Assembly (NCBI GenBank): GCA_040285825.1
Contig: JAUPSS010000005.1
Location: 1,302,001 to 1,366,000 of the forward strand
Length of the DNA stretch: 64,000 bases
Origin: Eukaryota sp. TZLM1-RC
Taxonomy: Eukaryota; Metamonada: BaSk clade
Reading direction: 5' to 3'
Position numbers and translations under genes: made by a program. Below, in pieces: positions 45,201-49,600 of the stretch; positions within the stretch are counted from its first letter, which is position 1, and the number at the start of each line of letters is the position of its first letter. The notes under the pieces were generated by a model. The model saw only the letters and a program-made list of their open reading frames with translations. It had not been told where the DNA came from and searched no databases.

Positions 45201-45226
45201 TTAAATGTAACGATGGATTCCGACAA
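21227..45226 (-). CDS. Giant 7,999-codon surface protein segment (chimera of two beta-helix genes)
   Basis: 24 kb open without a stop. Approximate residue ranges: 1-480 beta-rich repeats; 480-640 and 815-880 IPT/TIG-like modules (LYNVDPNSFSFQNIVFIKGQ; DSLSPSSVQWEYRSTDVLMT); 1230-1385 discoidin (F5/8 C)-like; 1650-1790 Cys-rich (CEPCPLGYY, CINCPLYK, SCVKCPKFASCEYG, GIDCTNC); 1789-1930 three complete membrane spans and part of a fourth. From about 1931 to 6890 come long Ser/Asn-rich beta-helix repeats; near 6900 a fresh beta-helix start (GINDECCGPSTYPCLSVS ... GTIILKEGVYN); then four 176-residue repeats. The annotated start at 45226 is not a real start: homology runs upstream across a homopolymer frameshift. 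At 39437 the membrane region breaks off relative to the copy at 60014 and continues in a different beta-helix gene. Such proteins would be secreted or displayed on the cell surface. The ligand is unknown. Confidence 0.85.
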   Translation of the reverse strand: MSESIVTFKHIEFIDQCTNENPLITLDNSKLDFDDVVVVDSQASSIVVTDSTIFINNVHFRDSKQVGQIMLTNCNFQATGLGFDNVKEILSDEENDLAIDYANDVTAFDNSLMFTNFGSLNPSLLFSTKSFMYITDCFVVNFNVNLIKAITSEVVFTSLNLSNYQCSLFINSTSSSFELNNAVVSDSIGQLLLAQDSSYVAIRNISIENFISHSPLIEVIDSQLCLINFFVSDCEIYSLFYSLESINQFLRTFLTNLTIVNGNLFDIDKSYLEVTKLEMAGHSFNGISNVFACNEKNSMVNSINSTFIIFQSNLIGCVVDVTLFLELSIKDSTAYLLEFPNNLFATKISLINSTMHLNTNHSVLATSIELDEKSSILGKDKYLNLELMIGTLSSIDECVGTKEWIIELSFDNAELIRYFVFIEVFHSVSKQIFSSIDFISIMFEDNYAVHSSLRHLEVHFSLPQLQFNHKQVFDLCAPTVALPPIPTQGKEFILNGTNLGYALLFISSSTIIFTIPGTPIKHENITVNVPPGTGCHVLEVKRSLDDIVVLMTFCFELPVLYNVDPNSFSFQNIVFIKGQNFFNSTDAIHVNFNNANILYSVASVNHTELSLQVHNICDFSSNVSLVVEVDGLASNIYKWSVNLPSYNVSTQSLDPFVEVITLTFNQKLTFDTLTQCNEIEVVGNVPLNWKVAGPTEFELHFNLSGVHNLQLLIDLSHDFAHLIELPIVDFSVLPTEFICITKQLCIIEICADLYSINIYDYYPQSEGDVQVIDYKVLETGCMSVKLVFQEGKTEARLRLCTRFYCNTIHDLPKAVSVDSLSPSSVQWEYRSTDVLMTLTGENFDFYNSILWKKSFIFGGKAIDLSHVAEQFASFTVDFTSIGYQSLQYIGFGSVVDLFTVNCDDFIVIVPFYFPNSELIVHSHYTQSYLELFHASQFFKIYPAENSLSPRADSTIITLNSKIVSKMISLDHVSKFIALNLPYNFAINFPELFTNFEITSLGECFVNHSSTLNNVELEVLGSELEVCVIELVVHYNESKLMKEFIFDVVEPPKLELLGNNYFVKCDTVTIILSISAAFSSFNDYYLSIEGKNLALKLISFVKNLNNYISIIEIVFKPSDLTLTNAVSIVDLELISDLFGPMIVSQLQIFDVEFLSKSTVSIFEPRDVVIRTDTELEPPIYCVIEDEFFTVLIDSFNLICKKVIIPTYKVLVKISIYYYDLEIGTLELNSEPFFVDRCFVPDQLFYVQYSDLVINTEPLSHLFDKTRCCFVASGECYSSLRAGDELIIQFAETYQITSITLTTNSSCSYSFQYSPTRLGNTTNDLWKCESLLNGFDDALMCSIEVDLGNVNSITFEILEDLLIFEIELYGYKSSKCLRPIDDFLGITSVGDFVFIDGYYKFAGKRMENLDSIYSLLDNTLLSQVITEPFAVTYSFSSFECYYSTSELSALIEPHEPHSVFLPNDTIILNSNTFIIELQCRDAFNLLVNCFESNQHNLVNFATFSYNEYYINSPNSIQFDSQGIHPGNHSAQLNVAGNTKLNFLLLQEFKTDLLVNVLQIDQCSRLNVFHSSCVIIKLNLTLKTQDILINYTQILSLFEIESFHDSVSTHHVSSSSELEITGLPLVDIEILFSYQTNFASIELTMKDCDSTRINLNNECHCKPGTVLGSVGECEPCPLGYYLDNPMLGQCINCPLYKITRTIGSSNFSQCICPKSEFDDETSCVKCPKFASCEYGELTTVSYGYMVNLETGLISCPYRYSCRNNQCQFNTRGIDCTNCIAGTNRYGFVCIKNNVFTLTIALVCNLTLAFLLVFGEYYLKFSRNFYNTVLKRLTKPSLSENAIYSLTQSKGQTICPLRILMVLSVFVNGNILLITVPFSLSASLFGYQFGFLVLILCIFANYWFCRKYWEQEFLFSDSYYCHFCLFTGLIGIYGTFSLAENSFVSTGSNEVTFVKGSVVHGKGLLNPGSYGEISFYGNYSASHFISKPFGSLKFFNAFIRNVTEISGSSGELTFFNIDFSFTKWILSEINLNRVTSLFESLPPIQVDYVVINRGSFNGHAIGNSESLLISSLEFSGAVTFHNLTGLVTISNLVGTRSRLYVNSHMNHLILPIVQLTNAQLVVDNMAADLDLPFVSMSFSAGLQLNTMGTVSIDQILMNEDSQFKASILNSLVVSTLESVTSDFISNDVETLSFGSLNQSRNSNTVLTDSRSVSIDSYIANSSTMKATYISDSLDFIEFNQTHDSLSVFDQVLSLSSPLIYQINSCEFKLTDVSSIVIPHISSLVNSTFGVEKVHNFTSDIFINSLSVVYFKFISDFVEVSEVFNLVESDFLVSSTDSLIINSFINEYSSAFSKVDFISMHNFHQNTTNSAHFEAVDINTINVSHFVLSAGRVVFHSVDDSVYNNLELKSNNPVSFTQTKSKSIKILENLDISDQGTLSFANVEFEFDVPGIDLFGNLNLNNFQFASTIPHLALFNSAILSLYTGDDVIINDYFNVYNSSIRKGSDHLTINKDSIFSGGTFEESGTTEYLSSLLIETNSIKTITSKAKLIFNKVVDITSEVDELLFGESQLLFRDVVNVPSAIHFKQVEFPRAEFEFEDCSINLLQNTTIDPFISGNAVFSIADSLILTGGSDLKSTTLDIGNVVIFDSFYLPFCDQVVDYYFDSKSIIRQSPSYLITKSNASVVYSGNYLLDPFYIHQDGSLNFKDSDDIELTSILVENGNFVYESSTSTTGFTILTNFSSVGGSSLFESVNSLYLHDVNLMGGDLLIKSSSTGNNLYLPLISIKNDSVMVIEDSETQVSFIDLESGIFSFTNYPTLLKEQLFINQGSISTGDSHLTLSHSSVTFLLGNGDKHLLPNSNIALHGSLVLDSSGVFHGHYNAKFEVFGSANISIIQPSVWHSAEGVATFLLSSADSVLNVMNDFDISWFIESKAQINVIDDSKFRIAGGGSFDSDIVLCANCTLELADGHFIFPSHSKLRGLNNTLDATYFITDGSSVLFEGVFLLDPNIILGSGYLHFMDGSVYNISSLVVQKGGSIEFSECPNTGIFNVSLLYITGGMAVLNSLSCEFVTPLFYLENGLFYSSLITGDVLIFDFHSINSTVTFGEVNNNFVVENSMSIVHSAFKSNIVGNDWLINSVEIFDSDFNISSIGNSFITAMLDVLNSTFIVVSIQESLIIQNASFTDSFKQIDYIGSDLLIESLISINTVLNFLEIGNNFLISTPLDLVDSKLFVNSVGSKVYIPSLTGLNSEINFINIGGDFNLNEPLYTTNGKFELTFVGGSVFVPGLVVEDGELSFNNIEGEVNIPFINLLSGIVEFDTIEQDITIDSLRVAGGDVIFKDLYGNLIINGMDLNGGSLIFDELITPLVLKFLNINGTFVSFNTNHDVTIDVVKIHGNSTVSGDDLLFVTEYFEWFGGSIDSALIETGPEAQAYIGSEHFKFIDDSTISVKNTIDFIENPTILLGSDSLFDFESSMNTNFQTFTSLYSNNEDSKGNVLILGGDVEFTSVSIIFDLFVEFHGIGKANETLFSFSFGSFFTGTLELIGDCEFNVLDKGVYEFDENSRLIGPFTYLNVGYTESSITSSPTVIFNGLFSLNPSVLIEFGSVYFESLCSFEIHNLTVFHPGKAEFNGVSGPLWTLNHLEVSGILHIFDLRRSLNVYFYQLYGSKSFVHWKDIKKPVTFKNSVFVSDGKLKYENFPNIYHSLLQINNAELITETTKSLKVTKLESSNSDITFYSNPNSIKIEELSLSSSQLTSSTDNDLLITRATIDTSSLGGSDHAFIDDLVFNSGHFYTDVTSVTALLTSEGTKNFRQGVLFTITTHGVYDGGQIIGFSNTEIVIEQSSVFELNGPNLFYTGSTSSRNFHNSAKLSIFGSVSRSIGGSFDCSFELFIEPNGRLDFLDGLIYLLAGGYNKGHFHLHNSASIRLGPSRTKFGYEFGHKSFDLLPGSVTEFNGYLSMDRFSFLNTYSSFFLSSFDFDSGSFYFGPETVLDVYTDDFHCSSHCMVVFDSPAVPLELDSVTVQGGGSITLNNFKQSTFIHFHSLLIEDSVVLFNSGQNVNIGALDLISGILEGLDTVQVDSNWNWKSGRIGSPRSFTSTITFVLNSDCESLIETQRPKHLAYGSVLENSGELTLVHYFPFFIYRSSSIVNSGIFFYGKMCGASICDNLANFDFSAVDIDISVEYPDVSFRPTILNTGDFVKLDGTSTLTNNLPFNQTGTGTFTLNGRFNQRNSDSNLDGLFTIYPSALFDIGSSTGTVKQSSVWNGLEGRLRTSSGGTINFNGYYNLTLDFQHSTGRFTFTKHADYELDSITISGGTMNMHQAKERSQIFDLLKIHSSGGTLNIDNVNQVVDIDEFTQTNGVVNIDTLNNYFNISTMTISGSSGHTTIENVAQNVTFVNRVSNTNGKLTMENLQDWLVFQSGIYIGSSHRFDLTTVENNVFTPKSFDLRGAVNFIDLKQKLIIDDYFNVSTSSARVKFSQILNDVIIRKGLFVFNGQTEFNSISGNTFLPFIHAYSGSVKLFTIKELHVSTEILSETSLTVDNYVFIESPRLITRRGSATVFKNGISYIDVDFVQGTGGYCNVITLPTFETKEFQPHGGNFLFQSLSATFILPNFEIRSGSLVELRSFVSFSPELPIVKILDGTLRLASGKVVTIDHLVLDGSNAKRDGNDIANVNNEIFFKQGCFCGGVTKSLQPLRLTTSGRKDIFAELHAKVLCEIMVNNGQIRGNSNGKLYLEDETNITGDFWFSSTTSSNYPVIYVMDTITFSTAQNRRRIDWFIDIAVNTIHYLNDFELLFGDGGGVIRATFDLQPNTKLAFGSNQAINSRTHHLFTATSIVNCDTCTFDFRTNSAWVKYNGQFNLFTEHVQNYGRFELFSTARHPIKKFVLSNCDVHLLHENVDGADTDYNVELFELNQCGRLNIVNSRYNLNIEKLAINGGSVELSNHDHQVHLPSIVINDGALMFNNFKYSWSHPNVTINSGFICLNTGHDVHFDHFVMRNPVDPARVTCFSSINFQPIYNDNSYNNSLLAGYDSVSFDYTQWLGGSIEVDVDFLIDLHSVDAGDRGFSKGKYVNIHDTTNVGGPGDFYLTGPSTWTVLDDAHMEFTSSVDFISNSRSNLPTLINNNHLNFPIPDISVTLDFIIHNYNLFTSEENTEITFNGPSTSYGSSKYLMEDGSGLHLRHYSHTFKDGVIGVGDGNIHMDSWNFNTHTRKWSPENKVLFDGTWDMSPIFIQPTGNWVFGKNAFINLTEIHLTERAHVLVDGSRSASGNWTFDRLNINTHSWFIIDGTDEQISTRSLVMSSDEFIRFRKSSEALEFTDIELYNGEAEFSTSHHLNFQSLIVDGGTKSGSDDITTNEFVWNCGIIEGSGTIYIKNKGTIGTCRSTQWLSNPSAKQLRDTSKLVFLPGSKLFIDTTNAVNLYHSTSIVIEGYTEMINAYFRERSQNNIIRFMGPLTEAISNVYRIFDAPVEISSGEFHLKEGTINPRRPLNVYSSFYSYGNSELLFGHSSINSTHYFHKDSHYFEVIEGFSQAARFEPSTPFIEVIVQGTFSTSLLHFSIGTITFTGPILLDIAEIRLVNHAVLQFISLDNDLGSVRGFDLRGNSLMLFNTGQGIITFDGFGLLDENAEIFGVNDDVQIIGDSASFEWNGGSFAGDITVDLFTSLTIAGQNPKAIHLGAVVIAHEELEWNSNGNLFGYNGSKLVVSEEGSLKFVSNGQFDCIDRFTNTDKVCDAFIEIFGTASIDPFSMRVVSYWGVFVEGKFTLNMGLFEAFSFIRGDGSLIINYGTTFSFTSASEDSLLGPDSNILSTGAINLFEWTTVYIQGTFETDQLVSVGEGTLVFHDSAVLVNQFDLTVVVGNAIFNKVTQMVPLNTVHCEYGNVTFNTESVVTIDDLLIDHGFLHGSDQVEVLNQFLWQGSGGFGKDSNVFCLTNGEATVPDTTRVMEENATLTNKGYFLFSGYQELLGYGSNIINAKEGHVLFTDLIKWERASFTNDSIMDSYFINYGSIDVTVTQFDCGFVFVHYGVLNLILGEFYFAGGGCSFGPVYAMFGTTVGVDDRPFTFESGDNSYIEGNNFFFGLRNPTGIFYLKTRFSLKQCTIKDNGRFYITDDAFISEEVSVVVRGTQVFFEDFINPDISFTSLELGFNSIVSLVTGHHIIIDELLINGGFRGGTDTVTVKNQFQFRAGGGFQDESITYAEQGSIFIDIFEKEFKDLSTVIFNGPVIWRQESDIRGGLNTTIVFNDVLEIHDTGNFVLYDWDEYEPMTSPNPITIPSQHLTPDSLPVVFVNHGMDLTSDWENIEFKFEWELQNKGNITIPETFVMKVLSGGFDSHPSRLLSSPGSTLEVGDPYPYIFDEESWFYAEKSIIKMTPGSLMSFDGFVCFDSAVIGPAGTIIIRENATMCRPTGIILEGTELIFEEDTEICDFTLKGDYKFHLGELLSITCSFTWYRGVIHGRSFIFIEPQATFFLKLDPEINQPKEDKIYHVLGEGTSFVNYGFGLIKYDLYGDVGAKFVNKGDLNLQAGNWVIHDNQNASLPCLINKNDLVIETSGVVNFDWNITQQSGRFKLKQGHFNVNGFGIVSDQFEIGSETILTINSGFTFFNSNVRLHSPNLVLNDSLITFSNCSVYWGDIDYDFNYENSILTFDEDTTSKSSPGLFTLTDGLIEILDVSNEFTLNKFKQTGGLLYVSSLVSDPIITNYQFQGGVINSAFAWSVTDFVFESGEFVGSEVFSPQKFTIKTDGEKICNTNLNILSGVFESGTVLGTDNCVISSPNFTIATQSLAKLDGCSAIYKNQKLLHVKSGTFEFNFGELNGGEVLVDSHLLFTKCQTLVNSRLNVSNDGKVSFDSEVVFSESSKIVGSGMIEINSNVVIDGIVDFKGCFVISACGNLTLDSATVNNMKMCPPIFYLSPIGINDECCGPSTYPCLSVSKIIEKMGNNGTIILKEGVYNETNFDIDFEFLDVVFQGEGESKMTEIHISCEVIVKNSNLEFSFVQLIYFGTSRFVFLAESTVTFNKMEIIGGCANDEPLITLVKSNVYFDDVVLVGCQSQSIVAIDSTIDLETVLVRDSTATDGHFELTKTTLTMNDVNFQGLEGNVFNIQDNAKVTGTNVGISDSNSNSDDLIVINNSDLTLTTVDLSDTKFSNIIDSKTSTITITDFDIVHHESNTGSFINADDSTFNFTNVKTLGPVDSDGNVISGCANDEPLITLVKSNVDFDDVVVVGCQSQSIVATDSTIDLEAVLVRDSNATDGHFALTNSNFTATDVEFNHLEGKVFDVKSDSKVEGVNVKVIDTNTNNDSMMVTDSSTIDLKQAEIINSCVRPAFKSIDSTVIIADLKVSHPNTYSGSIFDASSNSELTLDNIKIVKESTTSTTVTCLFTDPLFTVDNSEVTLADSSLIGHWSQTLVGINNADVTFTHVDVLDSQASGHVELTNSNFTAFDVEFNNLEGKVFDVNSDSKVQGLNVKVIDTTTNNDPMMVTDSSTIDFKQTEIINSCVRPAFESIDSFIKIDDLKVSHPNTYSGSLFDASSNSELTLDNINIVKESTASTTVICSFTDPLFIVDNSEVTLADSSLIGHLSQTLVGINNADVTFTNVDVLDSEASGHVELTNSNFTATDVEFNNLEGKVFDVNSDSKVQGLNVKVIDTTTNNDPMMITDSSTIDLKQTEIISSCVRPAFKSIDSTIKIHDLKVSHPNTYSGSLFDASSDSELTLDNINIVKESTTSTTVTCSFTDPLFTVDNSEVTLADSSLIGHLAQTLVGINNADVTFTNVDVLDSEASGHVQLTNSNFTATDVEFNDLEGKVFDVKSGSVFDGLRLQILNIDTPSEALMKISSSKFSLIDSQILDSSVFRLIDSISKSEISLNNLDIIDLTSYPGSFINADDSTLDFTNVNTLGPVDSDGKVISGCANDEPLITLVKSNVDFDHVAVVACHSQSIAATDSTIDLDTVLVRDSTATDSHFEFTNSNLKARNVFFQNLLSQASINIQRASNFQSKPIKFQSNFQS
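21836..23470 (-). repeat. In-frame 528-bp tandem repeat (176 residues per unit)
   Basis: The string cttcaaga(t)(c/t/g)gttaaattc recurs at 21841, 22369, 22897 and 23425, exactly 528 bp apart each time, with high identity between units (three full units and a partial fourth). Each unit encodes rungs such as VGINNADVTFTNVDVLDSEA and KVIDTTTNNDPMM. The period is a multiple of three, so copy-number changes keep the frame. Related GCANDEPLITL modules at about 24160, 23629 and 21511 flank the array. Confidence 0.9.
24170..25275 (-). repeat. 1.1-kb module shared with the upstream part of the locus
   Basis: It aligns without indels to 45178-46283 at a constant offset of 21,008 bp (checked at caaagactgtg 24893/45901 and cgttattaccc 24421/45429). 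It encodes the segment from FTLNKFKQTGGLLYVSSLVS through the CCGPS-PCLS beta-helix start to the IHISCEVIV stretch. Differences are scattered substitutions. It is an in-gene duplication or a gene-conversion tract joining the two fused genes. Confidence 0.85.
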
Positions 45227-46245
45227 GGAAATAGACTTTGCAATTCCAGAAAAAAAAAGAACTTGATAAAAGTGAATTCCAAATTGGAATTGCTTACAAT
45301 AACTTCACATGAAATGTGTATTTCGGTCATTTGTGAGTCACGTTCACCTTGAAATACTACATCCAAAAATTCTAAATCTAAATCGAAATTAGTTCCATTA
45401 TAAACACCTTCTTTCAAAATAATTGTCCCGTTATTACCCATTTTTTCAATGATGTTACTCATTGACAAACAAGGGTATGAAGAGGGACCACAACACTCGT
45501 CATTAATTCCATTGGGGGACAAGTAAAATTTTGAAGGACACATTTTCATGTTGTTTACAGTTGCAGAATCCAAAGTCAATGTGTGACACGCTGAATTAAC
45601 AAAACATCCATTGAAATCAACAATTCCATTAATAACCACATTACTGTTGATTTCTATTATACCAGTTCCAACAATTTTAGAACTTTCTGAAAACACTACT
45701 TCGGAATCAAACGAAACTCTACCATCATTTGAAACATTTAATCTAGAATCGACCATAGTGTGGCATTTCGTGAACAAAAGATGAGAATCAACAAGAAGCT
45801 CACCTCCGTTCAATTCAGCAAAGTTAAATTCAAAAGTTCCAGATTTAACATGTAATAATTTTTGGTTTTTGTAAATAGCAGAACATCCTTCAAGTTTGGC
45901 CAAAGATTGTGTTTCAATAGTAAAATTGGGACTAGAAACTACACAATTATCGGTACCTAGAACAGTTCCAGATTCAAAGACTCCAGACAAAAAATTGAGG
46001 TTAGTATTACAAATCTTCTCCCCATCAGTTTTGATTGTGAACTTTTGGGGGGAGAAAACTTCAGAACCAACAAACTCACCTGATTCGAAAACAAAATTTG
46101 CAACAGACCATGCAGAAGCAGAGTTAATAAGACCACCTTGGAACTGGTACTTGGTTATAATTGGATCAGAAACCAAAGATGACACATAAAGCAAGCCACC
46201 AGTCTGTTTAAACTTATTTAAGGTAAACTCATCAGAAACATTCAA
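45118..46245 (-). pseudogene. Giant gene segment upstream of the 24-kb frame (frameshifted into it)
   Basis: The frame encodes the shared beta-helix module (NEFTLNKFKQTGG-type through GVYNGTNFDLDLEFLDVVFQ). It leaves the homologous frame at a run of nine T on the coding strand (45250-45258): before it the reading is LEFTFIKFF, after it the real continuation is SGIAKSISLSESIVTFKHIE in the frame that opens at 45226. One extra T, or a -1 slip, would join the two. The residues after the run (ELQSLFPCRNPS and on) are out of frame. The run may be a sequencing or assembly error, a true lesion or a slippage site. Its 5' end meets an 8-bp duplication at about 46250. Confidence 0.75.
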
Positions 46246-46253
46246 AATTTCAA

Positions 46254-46505
46254 TTAAACCATCAAACCATCAGTCAAAGTGAAAAGACCGGGAGAGCTTC
46301 CCATCACAGCATCAGTTATACTAGATGAACTTCCATCATGGAATAACAATTGACCACCAGCAACGTCCCACAACGAATCTGAAAAATCGATTCTAGAATT
46401 TTTAGTAATGTTAATTAAACCTGAATAAACTACCTCTACAATAGAAAGATTTTTGATTAAAACATCTAAAATTTGAGTAGATCCGCCAGAAATATTGAGC
46501 TTCAA
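46254..46505 (-). pseudogene. Giant gene segment between two lesions
   Basis: It encodes LNISGGSTQILDVLIKNLSI, LLFHDGSSSS and GSSPGLFTLTDGL, beta-helix rungs that match the start of the shared module near 25260. On the 3' side the string aaccatca is duplicated (46257-46272), shifting the frame relative to the undamaged copy at about 25250. On the 5' side a TAA in GGT-TAA near 46533 separates it from the preceding segment in the same frame. No ATG starts it. Confidence 0.65.
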
Positions 46506-46630
46506 CTCGTCAATAATTCCAAAAGCTTGAAATTAACCCCCAGTTTGAACAATAAAACCTTTTTCAACGTAAAGATCCTGAGCAAAGGTAACTTCACCAT
46601 CATCAATCAATAACTTTCCAGAATGATCAA

Positions 46631-49600
46631 CTAAACCATCAATAACAACATAAGATTCTGGTCTAGAAACGTGAATATTTCCAGGTGAATTTTCATATTT
46701 TTAGTAATACCAGAATCATAAATTTTACCTCCTTTCCAAGTAAAAACATTAGAAACTTCAATAATGCCAAAACCAGATCTTTTTCCACCATTCATAAAAA
46801 GATTTTCTATATAAAGATCATTAAAGGAATTGAAAAATAATTCACCCCCATCTATAATAACAGTTTCAAATAAAGGTTGGGTTTGAACAGAAGAATCAAA
46901 AATAATGAGATCGCCACCAGTTAAATGAAGAGACGAATTAATTATGGAAATTTGGAACATTGAATGGAAAACAACCTCACCACCATTAATTTCGATTTGA
47001 GATTGATTGAAATCTATAGTAGAAATTTCAAATAAATTAACAATTCCTCCATTACAAATTATTGATTGATATTGTTGAATTACTGTTCCAAATACATTGA
47101 GTTGTCCACCATTTACTTCACTATTGATCAGATTTACTTCTGAGTCTTCTTTAAAGTTGACTATTCCGCTATTTATAACAAGATTGACTTGGTCAACCAA
47201 AACATTGTTGGCAAAAGTAACTTCACCATCATCAATGAATAACTTTCCAGAATGATCAACTAAATCATCAATAACAACATAAGATTCTGGTCTAGAAACG
47301 TGAATATTTCCTAGTGAATTAGAAACAATTGAAATATTTAAAAAGTCAAAATTTCCTGTTAATTCCAATGTGCAACTTTCATCAATTTGAATTGTATTAG
47401 TAGAAAAAGAGTCTGTTCCAATTGATAAAGTACCATTTTCAATTAAAACCAAATCATGGTTTTGGAGACCCAGAAGAAATTCAAAAGTGTCAGCAGTGGA
47501 AATTTTAGCAAATATACCATAATTGATAAATAAAGGCAATGCTTCATTTTCAGAAGTGGGATTCAATTCACCTTGGCCTCCAATTTCAAAGACAGCATAT
47601 GGCTTATTGATGATTCTGGTAAAAGCACCAGCTTCAAGTGTTCCTTCAAGAAGGGTCACATTACCATAATTAACCAAAGTGTGACCATCATCTATCTCCA
47701 TTAAGGAGTCACCTTCAACCAGCATTAGTTTCATATTTTTAGTAATACCAGAATCATAAAGTTTACCCCCTTTCCAAGTAAAAACATTAGAAACTTCAAT
47801 AATGCCAAAACCAGATCTTTTTCCACCATTCATATAAAGATTTTCTATATAAAGATCATTAAAGGAATTGAAGAATAATTCACCCCCATCTATAATAACA
47901 GTTTCAAATAAAGGTTGGGTTTGAACAGAAGAATCAAAAATAATGAGATCGCCACCAGTTAAATGAAGAATGGAATTAATTATGGAAATTTGGGATAATG
48001 GATGGAAAACAACCTCACCACCATTAATTTCAATTTGAGATTGATTGAAATCTATAGTAGAAATTTCAAATAAATTAACAATTCCTCCATTACAAATTAT
48101 TGATTGATATTGTTGAATTACTGTTCCAAATACATTGAGTTGTCCACCATTTACTTCACTATTGATCAGATTTACTTCTGAGTCTTCTTTAAAGTTGACT
48201 ATTCCGCTATTTATAACAAGATTGACTTGGTCAACCAAAACATTGTTGGCAAAAGTAACTTCACCATCATCAATGAATAACTTTCCAGAATGATCAACTA
48301 AACCATCAATAACAACATAAGATTCTGGTCTAGAAACGTGAATATTTCCTAGTGAATTAGAAACAATTGAAATATTTAAAAAGTCAAAATTTCCTGTTAA
48401 TTCCAATGTGCAACTTTCATCAATTTGAATTGTATTAGTAGAAAAAGAGTCTGTTCCAATTGATAAAGTACCATTTTCAATTAAAACCAAATCATGGTTT
48501 TGGAGACCTAGAAGAAATTCAAAAGTGTCAGCAGTGGAAATTTTAGCAAATATACCATAATTGATAAATAAAGGCAATGCTTCATTTTCAGAAGTGGGAT
48601 TTAATTCACCTTGGCCTCCAATTTCAAAGACAGCATATGGCTTATTGATGATTCTGGTAAAAGCACCAGCTTCAAGTCTTCCTTCAAGAAAGGTCACAAT
48701 ACCATAATTAACCAAAGTATGACCATCATCTATCTTCATTAAGGAGTCACCTTCAACCAACATTAGTTTCATATTTTTAGTAATACCAGAATCATAAAGT
48801 TTACCTCCTTTCCAAGTAAAAACATTAGAAACTTCAATAATGCCAAAACCAGATCTTTTTCCACCATTCATAAAAAGATTTTCTATATAAAGATCATTAG
48901 AGGAATTGAAAAATAATTCACCCCCATCTATAATAACAGTTTCAAATAAAGGTTGGGTTTGAACAGAAGAATCAAAAATAATGAGATCGCCACCAGTTAA
49001 ATGAAGAGACGAATTAATTATGGAAATTTGGGACATTGAATGGAAAACAACCTCACCACCATTAATTTCGATTTGAGATTGATTGAAATCTATAGTAGAA
49101 ATTTCAAATAAATTAACAATTCCTCCATTACAAATTATTGATTGATATTGTTGAATTACTGTTCCAAATACATTGAGTTGTCCACCATTTACTTCACTAT
49201 TGATCAGATTTACTTCTGAGTCTTCTTTAAAGTTGACTATTCCGTTATTTATAACAAGATTGACTTGGTCAACCAAAACATTGTTGGCAAAAGTAACTTC
49301 ACCATCATCAATGAATAACTTTCCAGAATGATCAACTAAACCATCAATAACAACATAAGATTCTGGTCTAGAAACGTGAATATTTCCTAGTGAATTAGAA
49401 ACAATTGAAGTATTTAAAAAGTCAAAATTTCCTGTTAATTCCAATGTGCAACTTTCATCAATTTGAATTGTATTAGTAGAAAAAGAGTCTGTTCCAATTG
49501 ATAAAGTACCATTTTCAATTAAAACCAAATCATGGTTTTGGAGACCTAGAAGAAATTCAAAAGTGTCAGCAGTGGAAATTTTAGCAAATATACCATAATT

